This document shows, in pieces, positions 52,259 through 60,175 of a stretch of 64,000 bases of DNA; within the stretch, counting starts at the first letter, position 1; each line of letters begins with the position of its first letter. Source of the stretch: VAYN01 sp963702075 (lineage in GTDB: Bacteria; Actinomycetota; Thermoleophilia; Solirubrobacterales; 70-9). The stretch is taken from NCBI GenBank assembly GCA_963702075.1, contig OY969703.1, positions 1,178,001-1,242,000 on the forward strand, given 5' to 3'. The notes under the pieces were generated by a model. That model ran no database searches. It was not told the origin of the DNA and was given only the letters and a program-made list of their open reading frames with translations. The position numbers were made by a program, and so were the translations under genes.

Positions 52259-52702
52259 GTGTCGATGACGAAATGGTCTTGTGTACCCCTTAGGCTCCTC
52301 GCAATGGTCCCGCACTCGGCTTACGCGGCTGTCTCTAGCAGCGACTATCTCCTCGCTCTCGCTCAAGGTTTGAGCGGTCTTCTCGGAATAACTTCTGCGG
52401 TCCTGATCTTCGTCGTCGACAGGCAGGTGCGCCGCTTCCGCGTTCACGATCGCGCCTACAACGTCAACCTAGTGGTCCTTGTCATCGTGTCCGCCTTCAC
52501 GATCCTGCTTGCGGCGCTGACGTGGTGGGCATGGGCCTCGATCGCGCCGGATATCTCTCTGCTGTTCTGCTGGTCCCCGGAAGTCTGGCTGGGGATTCTG
52601 TTTGGTGGAATAACGCTTGCGGCTAGCGCTAGCCTGGTCTTCGCGTTGGTTGTCTTGATCCGTTCGTATCGCAAGGGTCGCGCCGACGATTGGCAGCCAT
52701 GA
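52259..52702 (+). CDS. Hypothetical membrane protein
   Basis: 147 aa from GTG 52259 (GGGGAGG upstream). Three membrane segments: LAQGLSGLLGITSAVLIFVV, VNLVVLVIVSAFTILLAALTW, LGILFGGITLAASASLVFAL. A short basic cytoplasmic tail. No family recognised. It overlaps the next gene by 4 nt (ATGA), so the two work together. Confidence 0.75.
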   Translation: MSMTKWSCVPLRLLAMVPHSAYAAVSSSDYLLALAQGLSGLLGITSAVLIFVVDRQVRRFRVHDRAYNVNLVVLVIVSAFTILLAALTWWAWASIAPDISLLFCWSPEVWLGILFGGITLAASASLVFALVVLIRSYRKGRADDWQP

Positions 52703-53049
52703 CGCGCCGAGTGCGAATTCCGAGCGACGGCGAGCTGAAGGCGATCAAGGATCATGGTCTCCATCAAGCGCTGATTTCCGATCTCCTGCCTGATGTCGAA
52801 AACGCACTGAAGGCTCTTGATCGTGCCCTCCAGGAGGACGAGGTCTCCCTGGGTACCGTCACCAGCACGCTGGCCGGGCTGCTGCCAGCCCAGCCCGGAG
52901 TCCGCAAGTTGGTTCGTGAAGTCGCAGAGTTGGGAGGCTCCGCGCTTGACGAAGCCGGACTTTACGCGGCGCTGGCGAACTGGATAGTCGACAATCAAAT
53001 CGGCAAGGGATTCGATTGGGAAGCCTCTACCCCGCCTGAGCGTCGCTAG
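52699..53049 (+). CDS. Hypothetical soluble protein coupled to membrane protein
   Basis: 116 aa from ATG 52699. Mostly helical and charged: GELKAIKDHGLHQALISDLLPDVENALKALDRAL and LVREVAELGGSALDEAGLYAALANWI. No family recognised. Its stop TAG overlaps the TAG stop of the convergent TGT-like gene in a shared CTAG. Confidence 0.7.
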   Translation: MTRRVRIPSDGELKAIKDHGLHQALISDLLPDVENALKALDRALQEDEVSLGTVTSTLAGLLPAQPGVRKLVREVAELGGSALDEAGLYAALANWIVDNQIGKGFDWEASTPPERR

Positions 53050-54371
53050 AGATCGAGGGCGAGAGCCCACCGATCAAGATGGCGGGTCCGGGTCAAATCG
53101 CTGGCCCAGAATTCGGCATCTTCACGCAGGGCTTTCGGGGCGTCGAAGTCCTCGTCCAGGGATTGCTCAACCTCGGCTCCCTTAGCGTGAAGGTAGTGGC
53201 ACTTGGTCCTAAACAGTGCCTCGGGGGTCGGAGAGTCAAACTCAGCGGTGCCTCCGCCTCGCGTCCGACGGGTTTTGATGTTCACGTCGCCATACGCGCC
53301 AAAGTTCGCGAGGTCATCGCCGACTACGGTTCTACAGACGGCGCAGTCGCAGACCTTCTCAAAGAATTCCTCGGCGCTCTCAATGGCTTGGTCGACGACC
53401 GCGATCGCCTCGGGAACACGCAATCGCTCACGAAGTCGGGGATGGAAATAGCGTGCAGTTGGTAGTCCGCCGGTTGAGATGGGCTCCCACCCCTTTTGTT
53501 CCCAGTAATTGACGCCGTGACCGACGCTTGTTAACCCTCGCTGGAGCGCAAGAGACGAGAGCGAACCACCGAAGGCCTGATGCACCTTGATGCCGCGCTC
53601 GGCGAGAGATTGGAAGCTTTCCAAGAGGCGGGTTGCACGCTGCAAAGAGCTGTCGATCTCGTCGTGATCGCTAATCCACCACCAGAGATGGGAGACACCC
53701 GCCTGCTCAAGCGCTTCTGCGTAGGTGTCGAGCCAGGTTATGAAGTTCTGGTGGTCGAATACATCTAGCTCGGCAAGGAACCCTGCCGCAAGGCGATCCG
53801 GGGGGTAGCTTTGCGCCGCCGCGGAGATCATTTCTAAGTTTCGGCCGAACCAGTCTGGAGGGTCGGGGTGCGTGGTGTTCTCAACTGCCAGCGGGAAGAA
53901 GGGGATGGTTAGCAGTGCTGGCGAGATCGGAGACGCTCCATACTTCTCGTCTTCCTCTGGAGGAGCAAAGACATTTGACTGCCAGTCGATGACTTTTACG
54001 ACGCTCGCACCCAGGTCGATATCCGAGAAATCTTCCGGGTGCAGCCTTCGATTTTTCTCTAAAAGGGCAGTCGAGTAAGGAGCACCATAAGCTTCAGCGA
54101 GCTTCACAAAGGTTCTCTTGTAGCCGCCTTTTTTCCCGTCTGAACGGAGGTAGGCGGGGGACGCTGCGAACGCGTAGGTGATTGGATCGATCCAGAGCGG
54201 CTTGTCAAGGCTCCAGGTTGCCAATCCCTGCGGTGCTGAAACAGCAAGGTTGCCTTGTATCACCAAGACATCGAAATGATCTTCCGATGCCTCGATGACT
54301 TTTTTGTCGCTTAGCGATCCGACACGCAAGCAGTGCCTGGCCTCAGCGGGCCAAGCGTTAGCGTCTTTCAT
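53046..54371 (-). CDS. TGT-like (DpdA/transglycosylase-related) protein, tentative
   Basis: 441 aa, third gene of a three-gene overlapping operon. The C-terminal part has CDCAVC followed 40-odd residues later by CHYLHAK: the C-x-C-x2-C...H arrangement of the tRNA-guanine transglycosylase zinc site, also present in the chromosomal Tgt of this window. The region before it (TSVGHGVNYWEQKG then ARYFHPRLRERLRVPEA) and AGFLAELDVFDHQNFITWLDTYAEAL fit a TIM barrel. DpdA homologues insert 7-deazaguanines into DNA. The overall match is weak to my eye, so the function is a hypothesis; a different metal-binding barrel is possible. Confidence 0.5.
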   Translation of the reverse strand: MKDANAWPAEARHCLRVGSLSDKKVIEASEDHFDVLVIQGNLAVSAPQGLATWSLDKPLWIDPITYAFAASPAYLRSDGKKGGYKRTFVKLAEAYGAPYSTALLEKNRRLHPEDFSDIDLGASVVKVIDWQSNVFAPPEEDEKYGASPISPALLTIPFFPLAVENTTHPDPPDWFGRNLEMISAAAQSYPPDRLAAGFLAELDVFDHQNFITWLDTYAEALEQAGVSHLWWWISDHDEIDSSLQRATRLLESFQSLAERGIKVHQAFGGSLSSLALQRGLTSVGHGVNYWEQKGWEPISTGGLPTARYFHPRLRERLRVPEAIAVVDQAIESAEEFFEKVCDCAVCRTVVGDDLANFGAYGDVNIKTRRTRGGGTAEFDSPTPEALFRTKCHYLHAKGAEVEQSLDEDFDAPKALREDAEFWASDLTRTRHLDRWALALDL

Positions 54372-54898
54372 CGTTCGGGTTGATGGCTGGCCCTGTTCGG
54401 AGTCTTAACCCAGCGCCCGTACCTTGCGTTACCTCGTGGCGCTGTGCGTAGGACCGTACACTCGCCATTGACGGACAGCAAGCCAATACCTGCTTCCCGC
54501 AGCGCATCGGTTGCCTCGCTCGTCTGTGCCCGGTGTACATAGGGCGCCCAAAGTCCAATGTAGGTCCGGGCGGCTGCTGGTCGCACCAGTCGCGCTTGGC
54601 CTAATGCCTTTCTCCAGTCCGCGACCTTTAGCTCGACAGCAATCGTTCGTCCCGACGGGTGCTGGGCGTACAGATCGATCCATCGGCCGAGATAGCTCAC
54701 ATCTCGCCAGCATGAAAACCCTTGATGGACGAGCCAACGTGCGACAGCCGGATATAGGGCAGCCTCAGGGATCGGCTCGGGAAGGCCACCGGGGGGCCGG
54801 CTTCCTGCTGCTGGCAGATTGAGTCGGGCCGGCCGAGGGTATCCACGCACCACCTGCCCGCTTCCGCGACCTCGCCGACGTTTCGTCTCCGAATTCAC
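54368..54898 (-). CDS. PD-(D/E)XK-like nuclease protein
   Basis: 176 aa from GTG 54898, overlapping its neighbours by 4 nt on both sides. After a basic disordered N-terminus (about 40 aa), a fold with YPAVARWLVHQGFSCW, then GRWIDLYA (Asp75) and TIAVELKVADWRKALGQA (Glu89, Lys91). This is the D...ExK catalytic pattern with the following helix that often carries Gln/Ala. Restriction-type and VRR/Mrr-like nucleases share it. Probably DNA-directed; linkage to a base-modifying-like protein suggests defence. Confidence 0.7.
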   Translation of the reverse strand: MNSETKRRRGRGSGQVVRGYPRPARLNLPAAGSRPPGGLPEPIPEAALYPAVARWLVHQGFSCWRDVSYLGRWIDLYAQHPSGRTIAVELKVADWRKALGQARLVRPAAARTYIGLWAPYVHRAQTSEATDALREAGIGLLSVNGECTVLRTAPRGNARYGRWVKTPNRASHQPER

Positions 54899-55449
54899 TG
54901 AGCGCGCAGATGGGTCAGCTTGGTATTTGCTGCCATCTCTGGATACTCGGCATAGAGCCAGCGTAGAAACTGCGCGAGCGGAACGCTATTCCACTGCTGC
55001 TTGAGATTCTCGATTGGCTCGCGGTCGGCTTCTTCGACTCGTAGCCGATTCTCCACGAATGCACGCCCGCTATCCGTAAGGCGGTATGCCCAGATCGTCT
55101 CATTGCTTGCCTCGGGAGCAAATTCGGGGTCCCGCGTGGCCCAGGATTCAGAGGCCGCACGCTCCTCACCGCTCTCGGCCGATGGCTCTTCTCCGCATGG
55201 CTCCTTCTCAATGAGCTTCAAATTCTCAAGGAAGTCGAGGTCTGCGTAGATCTGGTCATCGAATGGGCCGAAGTCGTAGGCCCTGAATTCGTACGGACGT
55301 TTCAGGCGCTCTTTCCATTTCTCCGTTTCTTGGAGGAGGAAGAGGTACTTCTGCAGGCGGGTGACGCCGACGACCGGAGCGTTGTCCGCGGCGGCCAAGA
55401 CGAGCAGGAGAAGGTCCTTGCGATTGTCAACGGGCGTAGCGTCGGTCAT
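54895..55449 (-). CDS. Winged-helix/SocA-Panacea-like protein
   Basis: 184 aa from ATG 55449, chosen because a TACGGT -10 box lies 7 nt upstream; longer frames run into a repeat array. Landmarks: VTRLQKYLFLLQETEKWKERL, YEFRAYDFGPFDDQIYADLDFLENLKLIE and YRLTDSGRAFVE, the last like a wing. It resembles the SocA/Panacea-type proteins common in toxin-antitoxin and defence loci, but this is my recognition only. It opens the three-gene operon. Confidence 0.65.
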   Translation of the reverse strand: MTDATPVDNRKDLLLLVLAAADNAPVVGVTRLQKYLFLLQETEKWKERLKRPYEFRAYDFGPFDDQIYADLDFLENLKLIEKEPCGEEPSAESGEERAASESWATRDPEFAPEASNETIWAYRLTDSGRAFVENRLRVEEADREPIENLKQQWNSVPLAQFLRWLYAEYPEMAANTKLTHLRAQ

Positions 55450-55456
55450 AAGCCAG

Positions 55457-55462
55457 ACCGTA
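55457..55462 (-). promoter_or_regulatory. -10 box of the three-gene cargo operon
   Basis: TACGGT on the minus strand, 7 nt before ATG 55449. Confidence 0.5.
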
Positions 55463-55483
55463 CCGCGCAGGGATGACGAGGAC

Positions 55484-55671
55484 CAGCCACCAGCCAAAGC
55501 CACAGCCACCAGCCAAAGCCACAGCCACCAGCCAAAGCCACAGCCACCAGCCAAAGCCACAGCCACCAGCCAAAGCCACAGCCACCAGCCAAAGCCACAG
55601 CCACCAGCCAAAGCCACAGCCACCAGCCAAAGCCACAGCCACCAGCCAAAGCCACAGCCACCAGCCAAAGC
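55484..55671. repeat. Perfect 19-bp tandem repeat array
   Basis: Nine exact copies of a 19-bp unit (one phase: GCCACCAGCCAAAGCCACA) from 55501 to 55671, plus a 17-nt partial copy at 55484. Identity is perfect, so it is young or kept by selection. 19 bp is not a multiple of 3, so it is not coding. Iterons, a transfer or replication site, or a promoter-length switch are possible. Confidence 0.9.
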
Positions 55672-55705
55672 CACAAGAACAGCTACAGCAACCCCCTCAC
55701 GCCCT

Positions 55706-55718
55706 ATCACCGGGTGAT
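55706..55718. promoter_or_regulatory. Perfect 13-bp palindrome before relaxase
   Basis: ATCACCGGGTGAT, between the repeat array and the relaxase leader. Possible operator or part of oriT. Confidence 0.35.
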
Positions 55719-55757
55719 CTCCGGGGGCGCTGACGCTCCTCGTCGGACGTAGGAGGC

Positions 55758-55865
55758 ATGGCCAGCCTCCAAATCTCTCCGATGCAAAACCGCCTCCGGC
55801 ACGACATAGGAGGTATGAGCGCCTTCTTCGACCGCTTCCGTCTCCGCCACAGGCGCTCCGGCTGA
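55758..55865 (+). CDS. Possible leader peptide coupled to relaxase
   Basis: 35 codons from ATG 55758 (MASLQISPMQNRLRHDIGGM), ending in TGATG shared with the relaxase start. A second in-frame ATG (55815) also follows a GGAGG. The Arg-rich tail (RFRLRHRRSG) may be functional, or it may only serve to couple translation. Confidence 0.4.
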   Translation: MASLQISPMQNRLRHDIGGMSAFFDRFRLRHRRSG

Positions 55866-58800
55866 TGCTCTCGATCGGCAAGCTCGGCGCCGGCCAGCAC
55901 AGCTACTACCTCGACAAGGTCGCCGAAGGTGCTGAGGACTACTACTCCGGCGAGGGCGAGGCCGAGGGCTATTGGCTCGGCGACGCCGCCGAGGATCTTG
56001 GCCTCGACGGCAAGGTCGAGCCCGACCAGCTCGTCGCGATGCTGACCGGCCGCAACCCGGTCGACGGCGAGCTGCTCGGCCTGAAGAGCGCCCCCGGCCG
56101 CGAGCCGGTCCCCGGCTTCGATCTCACCTTCTCGGCCCCGAAGTCGGTCTCGCTGACCTGGGCGCTCGGCGGCCACCCGGTCTCCGGTCAGGTCAAGGAG
56201 GCCCACGCCGCCGCCGTAGCCGAGGCGCTCGGCTATCTGGAGCGCCAGGCCTGCTGGACCCGGCGCGGTCGCGGCGGCCATGAGTTCGTCCCCGGTAACG
56301 GCTTTCTCGCCGCCGCCTACGTCCACCGCTCCTCCCGCGCCGGCGATCCCCAGCTGCATACCCATGTCCTGATCGCCAACGCGACCAGGGGACCGGACGG
56401 CCGCTGGTCGCGTCTCTACCACCCTGCGATCTACGAACACGCCAAAACCGCCAGCTACATCTACGAGGCCCATCTGCGCCACGAGCTGACCCAGCGCCTC
56501 GGGGTCGAGTGGCAGCCGGTCGTCAAAGGCATCGCCGACATCGGTGGCTTCAGCCGCGAGGAGCTGCGGCGCTTCTCCACCCGGCGCGCCGAGATCCTCG
56601 AGGCGGCGGGGGAGGGCGCTTCGGCGCGCTCGATGCAGGTCGCGACCCTGGCGACGCGCAAGGCCAAGGACCGCGACCTGACCACGGAGAGCCTGCGCGA
56701 GTCTTGGCGAGCCAACGGCGCCGAGGTCGGCCTTGACCGCGAGGCGATCGGCGCGCGCCTCGGACACGGGCGACCCGGCCCGACGCTGCTGACCGCGCTC
56801 CAGGTCGAGCGCTCGGTCACTGCCCACGTCTCCCACTTCGACCGCCGCGAGGCGATCCAGGCCGTCGCCGACAACCTGTCCCACGGCGCCCCGGCCGCCG
56901 AAGTCGAGGAACTCGCCGACGCCTTCCTCGCCTCAGAGTCCGTGATCCGCATTGCCGAGAGCCCGAAGGGCGCCCGGTTCACGACGCAGCGAATCTATGA
57001 GCTGGAGCAACGGGCGCTGGCGGCGGCCGAGCGGATGCGAGGCACGACCGATCGTGTCGTGGTCGACCCGATCCTCATCTCCCGCGTCCTCGACGCTCGG
57101 CCGAGCCTGAAGGCCGACCAGCGCGCGATGGTCTCCCAGCTCCTCGGAGGCGGCCGGGCGCTGGAGATCGTCATCGGCGAGGCTGGGACCGGAAAGACCT
57201 ACGCCACCGTGGCGGCGGCCGAAGGTTGGGCTGCCGGCTCGCGCGAGCTGTTCGTCGCGGCGCCGACCTGGCGGGCGGCGAACGTGCTGCGTTCGGAGGG
57301 ACTCGATGCCAGCAGCATCGCTCGGCTTCTGGCTCAGTTCGACAGGAAGGTGGATGGGGGCGAGGTGCCGATGCGGCCCGGCTCGGTCCTGCTGATCGAT
57401 GAGGCTGGGATGGTCGACTCGGCGACCCTCGCCCGCCTGATCGACCACGCCCGGGTAGCCGACGCCAAGCTGGTCTTGATCGGCGATCCCGCCCAGCTCG
57501 GGGAGATCGAGGCGGGCGGGCTCTTCGCGGCGATCGCCAACCGCAGCGAGCCGGTGGTGCTGGACGAAGTGATCCGCCACCGCCACGAGCTCGACCGCGA
57601 AGGGGCGAAGCAGATCAGGGAGGGCGAGGGCGGCGAGGCGCTCGACATCTACCGCTCCTCAGAGCGCGTGATCGTCGCCGCCGACCCCGAGGCCCGTCGC
57701 GAGGAGATGGTCAACGACTGGTGGCAGAGCTTCGGTCAGGGCGAGGACGCGCTGATGGTGGCGAAGCGAAACGCGGAGGTCGAGAAGCTGAACGCCCTGG
57801 CGCGAGAGCGGATGCGGGCGGAGGGACGGCTTGGCGAGGCCGAGATCGAAGTGGGGGAGGCGCGCTTCGCTGCCGGCGATCAGGTCATCACGAGGGTCAA
57901 CGACCACAAAGCCAACATCTACAACCGCGAGCGCTGGCGGATTGAGTCCGTAGATCCAGGGTCCGGGGCGCTGGTGTTGGACGGAATCGACACCCGTGGG
58001 CGGGTGTGTGTCGATTCCGTCTATTTGGGGCGGGTTACGAGGTACGGAGACCCGGCGCTCCAGCACGCCTACGCCGCGACGACCTACCAGGCGCAGGGAG
58101 CGACGGTTGATCGCGCCTACGTGATGGCCGATCCCTCGATGGATCGCCAGGAGTTCTACGTTGCGGCCTCCCGCACCCGTGAGGAGACCTACTTCTATGC
58201 GACCCCGGAGGTCCAGTTTGACCGCGAGGAGATCGCCCCGCGCTCGCCGCACTCACGCCAGGGCCTTGAGCACATCGCCGAAGCCGCCGAGCGCGACGGC
58301 TCTCAGTCGGCAGCGCACGATGAGGCCCTGCGCTCTTCGCTCGGGCGGCTCTCGACCGAGGAGCTGACCCAACGGCGCCAAGAGCTTCGCGCCGAGGCCG
58401 GCGCCGAGCGCCACAACGAGGAGAGCCACGGCCGGCTCGCGGAGGAGATCGCCCGCGCCGATCGCAACCTCGACCGGATCGCCGAGCAGGCCGAGCGGGT
58501 TGGCGAGTTGCCACGACGACAACGGCGCCCGGAGCTGGAGCGGTTACAGGCCCAGGCTGATCGCAGCAGCGAGGCAGCTGATCGCTCGGAAGCCCAGCAG
58601 CGCGGGCTCGCACCCGTCGAGCATCGGGCGCGAGCCGAGGCGGCAGTCATCGACTACCTGCTCGCCGAGCGCCAGCGCACCGAGCTGGCCGCCCTGCGTA
58701 TCTCCCCGCCCACCTACATCGTCAAAGAGCTGGGGGAGAGGCCCGGCGACCTCCGCAAGCGCTCGACCTGGGACCGCGCGGCTCAGGGGATCGAGGGCTA

Positions 58801-58990
58801 CCGCAAAGAGAACGGCATCAGGGACAGAGACAGCGCGCTCGGCGCGCACCCTGATCGCGGTCCCAAGCGGGCGCAATGGGAGGCTCAGCAGCGACGGTTG
58901 CGGGAAAGCCAGAGACGGTTGGGGCTGGAGCAGGCGCGTAGTCGCGACCTTCAGCGCGGCGCCCAGCGTTCATTGGGAATCGGGCGATGA
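55865..58990 (+). CDS. MobF-type relaxase-helicase (TraI-like)
   Basis: 1041 aa. N-terminal TrwC relaxase domain: paired tyrosines at residues 14-15 and 26-27, FDLTFSAPKSVSLTWAL, and the three-His metal site (His154, then HTHV with His165 and His167). A RecD-like helicase follows with Walker A GEAGTGKTYAT, Walker B VLLIDEAGMVD and a C-terminal motif AATTYQAQGATVDRAYV. The last 200 aa are a charged coiled region. It nicks oriT, stays bound to the 5' end and unwinds DNA for transfer. Confidence 0.93.
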   Translation: MLSIGKLGAGQHSYYLDKVAEGAEDYYSGEGEAEGYWLGDAAEDLGLDGKVEPDQLVAMLTGRNPVDGELLGLKSAPGREPVPGFDLTFSAPKSVSLTWALGGHPVSGQVKEAHAAAVAEALGYLERQACWTRRGRGGHEFVPGNGFLAAAYVHRSSRAGDPQLHTHVLIANATRGPDGRWSRLYHPAIYEHAKTASYIYEAHLRHELTQRLGVEWQPVVKGIADIGGFSREELRRFSTRRAEILEAAGEGASARSMQVATLATRKAKDRDLTTESLRESWRANGAEVGLDREAIGARLGHGRPGPTLLTALQVERSVTAHVSHFDRREAIQAVADNLSHGAPAAEVEELADAFLASESVIRIAESPKGARFTTQRIYELEQRALAAAERMRGTTDRVVVDPILISRVLDARPSLKADQRAMVSQLLGGGRALEIVIGEAGTGKTYATVAAAEGWAAGSRELFVAAPTWRAANVLRSEGLDASSIARLLAQFDRKVDGGEVPMRPGSVLLIDEAGMVDSATLARLIDHARVADAKLVLIGDPAQLGEIEAGGLFAAIANRSEPVVLDEVIRHRHELDREGAKQIREGEGGEALDIYRSSERVIVAADPEARREEMVNDWWQSFGQGEDALMVAKRNAEVEKLNALARERMRAEGRLGEAEIEVGEARFAAGDQVITRVNDHKANIYNRERWRIESVDPGSGALVLDGIDTRGRVCVDSVYLGRVTRYGDPALQHAYAATTYQAQGATVDRAYVMADPSMDRQEFYVAASRTREETYFYATPEVQFDREEIAPRSPHSRQGLEHIAEAAERDGSQSAAHDEALRSSLGRLSTEELTQRRQELRAEAGAERHNEESHGRLAEEIARADRNLDRIAEQAERVGELPRRQRRPELERLQAQADRSSEAADRSEAQQRGLAPVEHRARAEAAVIDYLLAERQRTELAALRISPPTYIVKELGERPGDLRKRSTWDRAAQGIEGYRKENGIRDRDSALGAHPDRGPKRAQWEAQQRRLRESQRRLGLEQARSRDLQRGAQRSLGIGR

Positions 58991-59007
58991 GCGGGGCGGG
59001 GTGAGTC

Positions 59008-59220
59008 ATGGCGAAAAAGCTCGCGACCTCGATTCCCCGGATTGCCCTCACGCCCGCCGAGGCCGCGGCGGCGATCGGAGTCGGCCCCGACTTCTTCGAC
59101 GCCAACGTGGCGCCGGAGCTTCGGCTGATCCGCAGGGGGCGGAAGCGGCTGGTTCCGGTTCACGAGCTGGAACGCTGGACGGCCGAGAATGCCGAGCGGG
59201 CCATTGGAGAGTTCCAGTGA
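59008..59220 (+). CDS. Excisionase-like MerR-fold DNA-binding protein
   Basis: 70 aa from ATG 59008. Winged-helix of excisionase/HTH_17 type: RIALTPAEAAAAIGVGPDFFDANVAPELRLIRRGRKRLVPVHELERWTAE. Such proteins bend DNA at att sites and steer integrase to excision. Position near the integrase supports this. Confidence 0.75.
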   Translation: MAKKLATSIPRIALTPAEAAAAIGVGPDFFDANVAPELRLIRRGRKRLVPVHELERWTAENAERAIGEFQ

Positions 59221-59271
59221 CCAGCGCCCTGCATTCGCCAGATTCGAGCTGTTTCTTGGGGCGGCAGCTTC

Positions 59272-59277
59272 TAGGCT
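59272..59277 (+). promoter_or_regulatory. -10 box of small HTH gene
   Basis: TAGGCT, 7 nt before ATG 59285. Confidence 0.5.
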
Positions 59278-59284
59278 GCTCGCG

Positions 59285-59494
59285 ATGGTCGACGCAAAGC
59301 AGAAGAAAGCCCGAACCGAGGCACGCCGCGCACAAGCAAAGTTCGAGCGCACGCAGGGCCAGCTTGAGGCGGCAGCAAACGCGCGGCGCGAGAGTTTTAA
59401 ACGAGCCGCTGCGGCCGGCCTTTCGATGGCAGAGATTGGAGATGCGGTCGGGCTTCACCGAACCCGCGTCAATCAGATCATCAAGGGCAAGTAG
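59285..59494 (+). CDS. Small helix-turn-helix protein
   Basis: 69 aa from ATG 59285, leaderless (TAGGCT at 7 nt). A basic coiled N-terminus (DAKQKKARTEARRAQAKFERTQ) is followed by a short helix-turn-helix AAAAGLSMAEIGDAVGLHRTRVNQIIKGK. Possibly a regulator of the element. Confidence 0.7.
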   Translation: MVDAKQKKARTEARRAQAKFERTQGQLEAAANARRESFKRAAAAGLSMAEIGDAVGLHRTRVNQIIKGK

Positions 59495-59618
59495 TAGTAG
59501 CTCAACTGTAGAGGGTGCCACAACAGTAGGTGCTACTCTCCGGCCTCAACTAAAAGCGGCTCCCGGCCGGCGCGCAAACGCCAACCGGGAGCCTGACCAC
59601 AAGGAGAGTGCACTCCTC

Positions 59619-59912
59619 ATGGCTGACGAGAACCCTACGGGTCGGGCTTCGCTCGATCCTTCTTCGCCCGCAGGTGCAGACAAGAGAACGGAGCGCGCCG
59701 TCCTGGCGCTCCTCCTCGATGAACACCCGATCCGGCTGACGATGGACGAGCTGATCCTTGTCCTTCATGCCGATCCCGAAAGAGGCGATCCCGAGGACGC
59801 CGCAGGGCGAGCCGTTCGCGAATTGGTTGGCGCCGGGCTCATGCACCGCGAGGGTCGCTTCCTCTCGCCTTCGCGGGCAGCGCTCTACTTCACCGCCCTG
59901 GAGTTGAGCTGA
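59619..59912 (+). CDS. Hypothetical winged-helix-like protein
   Basis: 97 aa from ATG 59619 with AAGGAGA upstream. Disordered Pro/Ser N-terminus, then RAVLALLLDEHPIRLTMDELILVLHADP and AVRELVGAGLMHREGRFLSPSRAALYF, like a winged helix. TGATG overlap with the next regulator gene. Confidence 0.65.
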   Translation: MADENPTGRASLDPSSPAGADKRTERAVLALLLDEHPIRLTMDELILVLHADPERGDPEDAAGRAVRELVGAGLMHREGRFLSPSRAALYFTALELS

Positions 59913-60175
59913 TGGATATCGCAGCGCAGTTTGGCGACAACCTCGTTCGCGCCCGCAAGAGCGCGGATATGTCCCAGGACGAGCTGAGTGTCCGGGCTTC
60001 CGTCCATCGCACCGAGATCAGTCAGCTTGAGCGTGGCCTTCGCATTCCTCGCATCGACACGCTGGCGAAACTCTGCGCATGCCTTGAAGTCGAGCCGGAC
60101 GAGCTGATGGCGGGGATCATCTGGAGCCCTGGCGACGTGCGGCGGGGGCAGTTCAGGGAAGAGCCCGATGGCTGA
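59912..60175 (+). CDS. XRE family transcriptional regulator
   Basis: 87 aa from ATG 59912. Classic XRE helix-turn-helix: FGDNLVRARKSADMSQDELSVRASVHRTEISQLERGLRIPRIDTLAKLCACLEV. It overlaps the integrase gene by 8 nt and probably controls integration. Confidence 0.9.
   Translation: MDIAAQFGDNLVRARKSADMSQDELSVRASVHRTEISQLERGLRIPRIDTLAKLCACLEVEPDELMAGIIWSPGDVRRGQFREEPDG

Larger units (their letters stand above)
55450..55757. other. Intergenic control region with repeat array
   Basis: 308 bp between the divergent cargo operon and relaxase leader. It holds the -10 box TACGGT (55457-55462, minus strand), the 19-bp array and a small palindrome. It may contain the transfer origin. Confidence 0.5.

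Noticed and set aside
53079..53465. Plus-strand frames within the TGT-like gene
   Set aside because: They lie opposite a conserved-looking operon gene and lack start signals.
55484..55671. CRISPR array
   Set aside because: Units are 19 bp with no spacers and no cas genes nearby; it is a simple tandem repeat.
55473..55733. Repetitive Trp/Leu/Gly- or Lys/Pro/Gln-rich proteins across the array
   Set aside because: They arise from translating the 19-bp repeat in several frames on both strands; no independent start signal or flanking homology.
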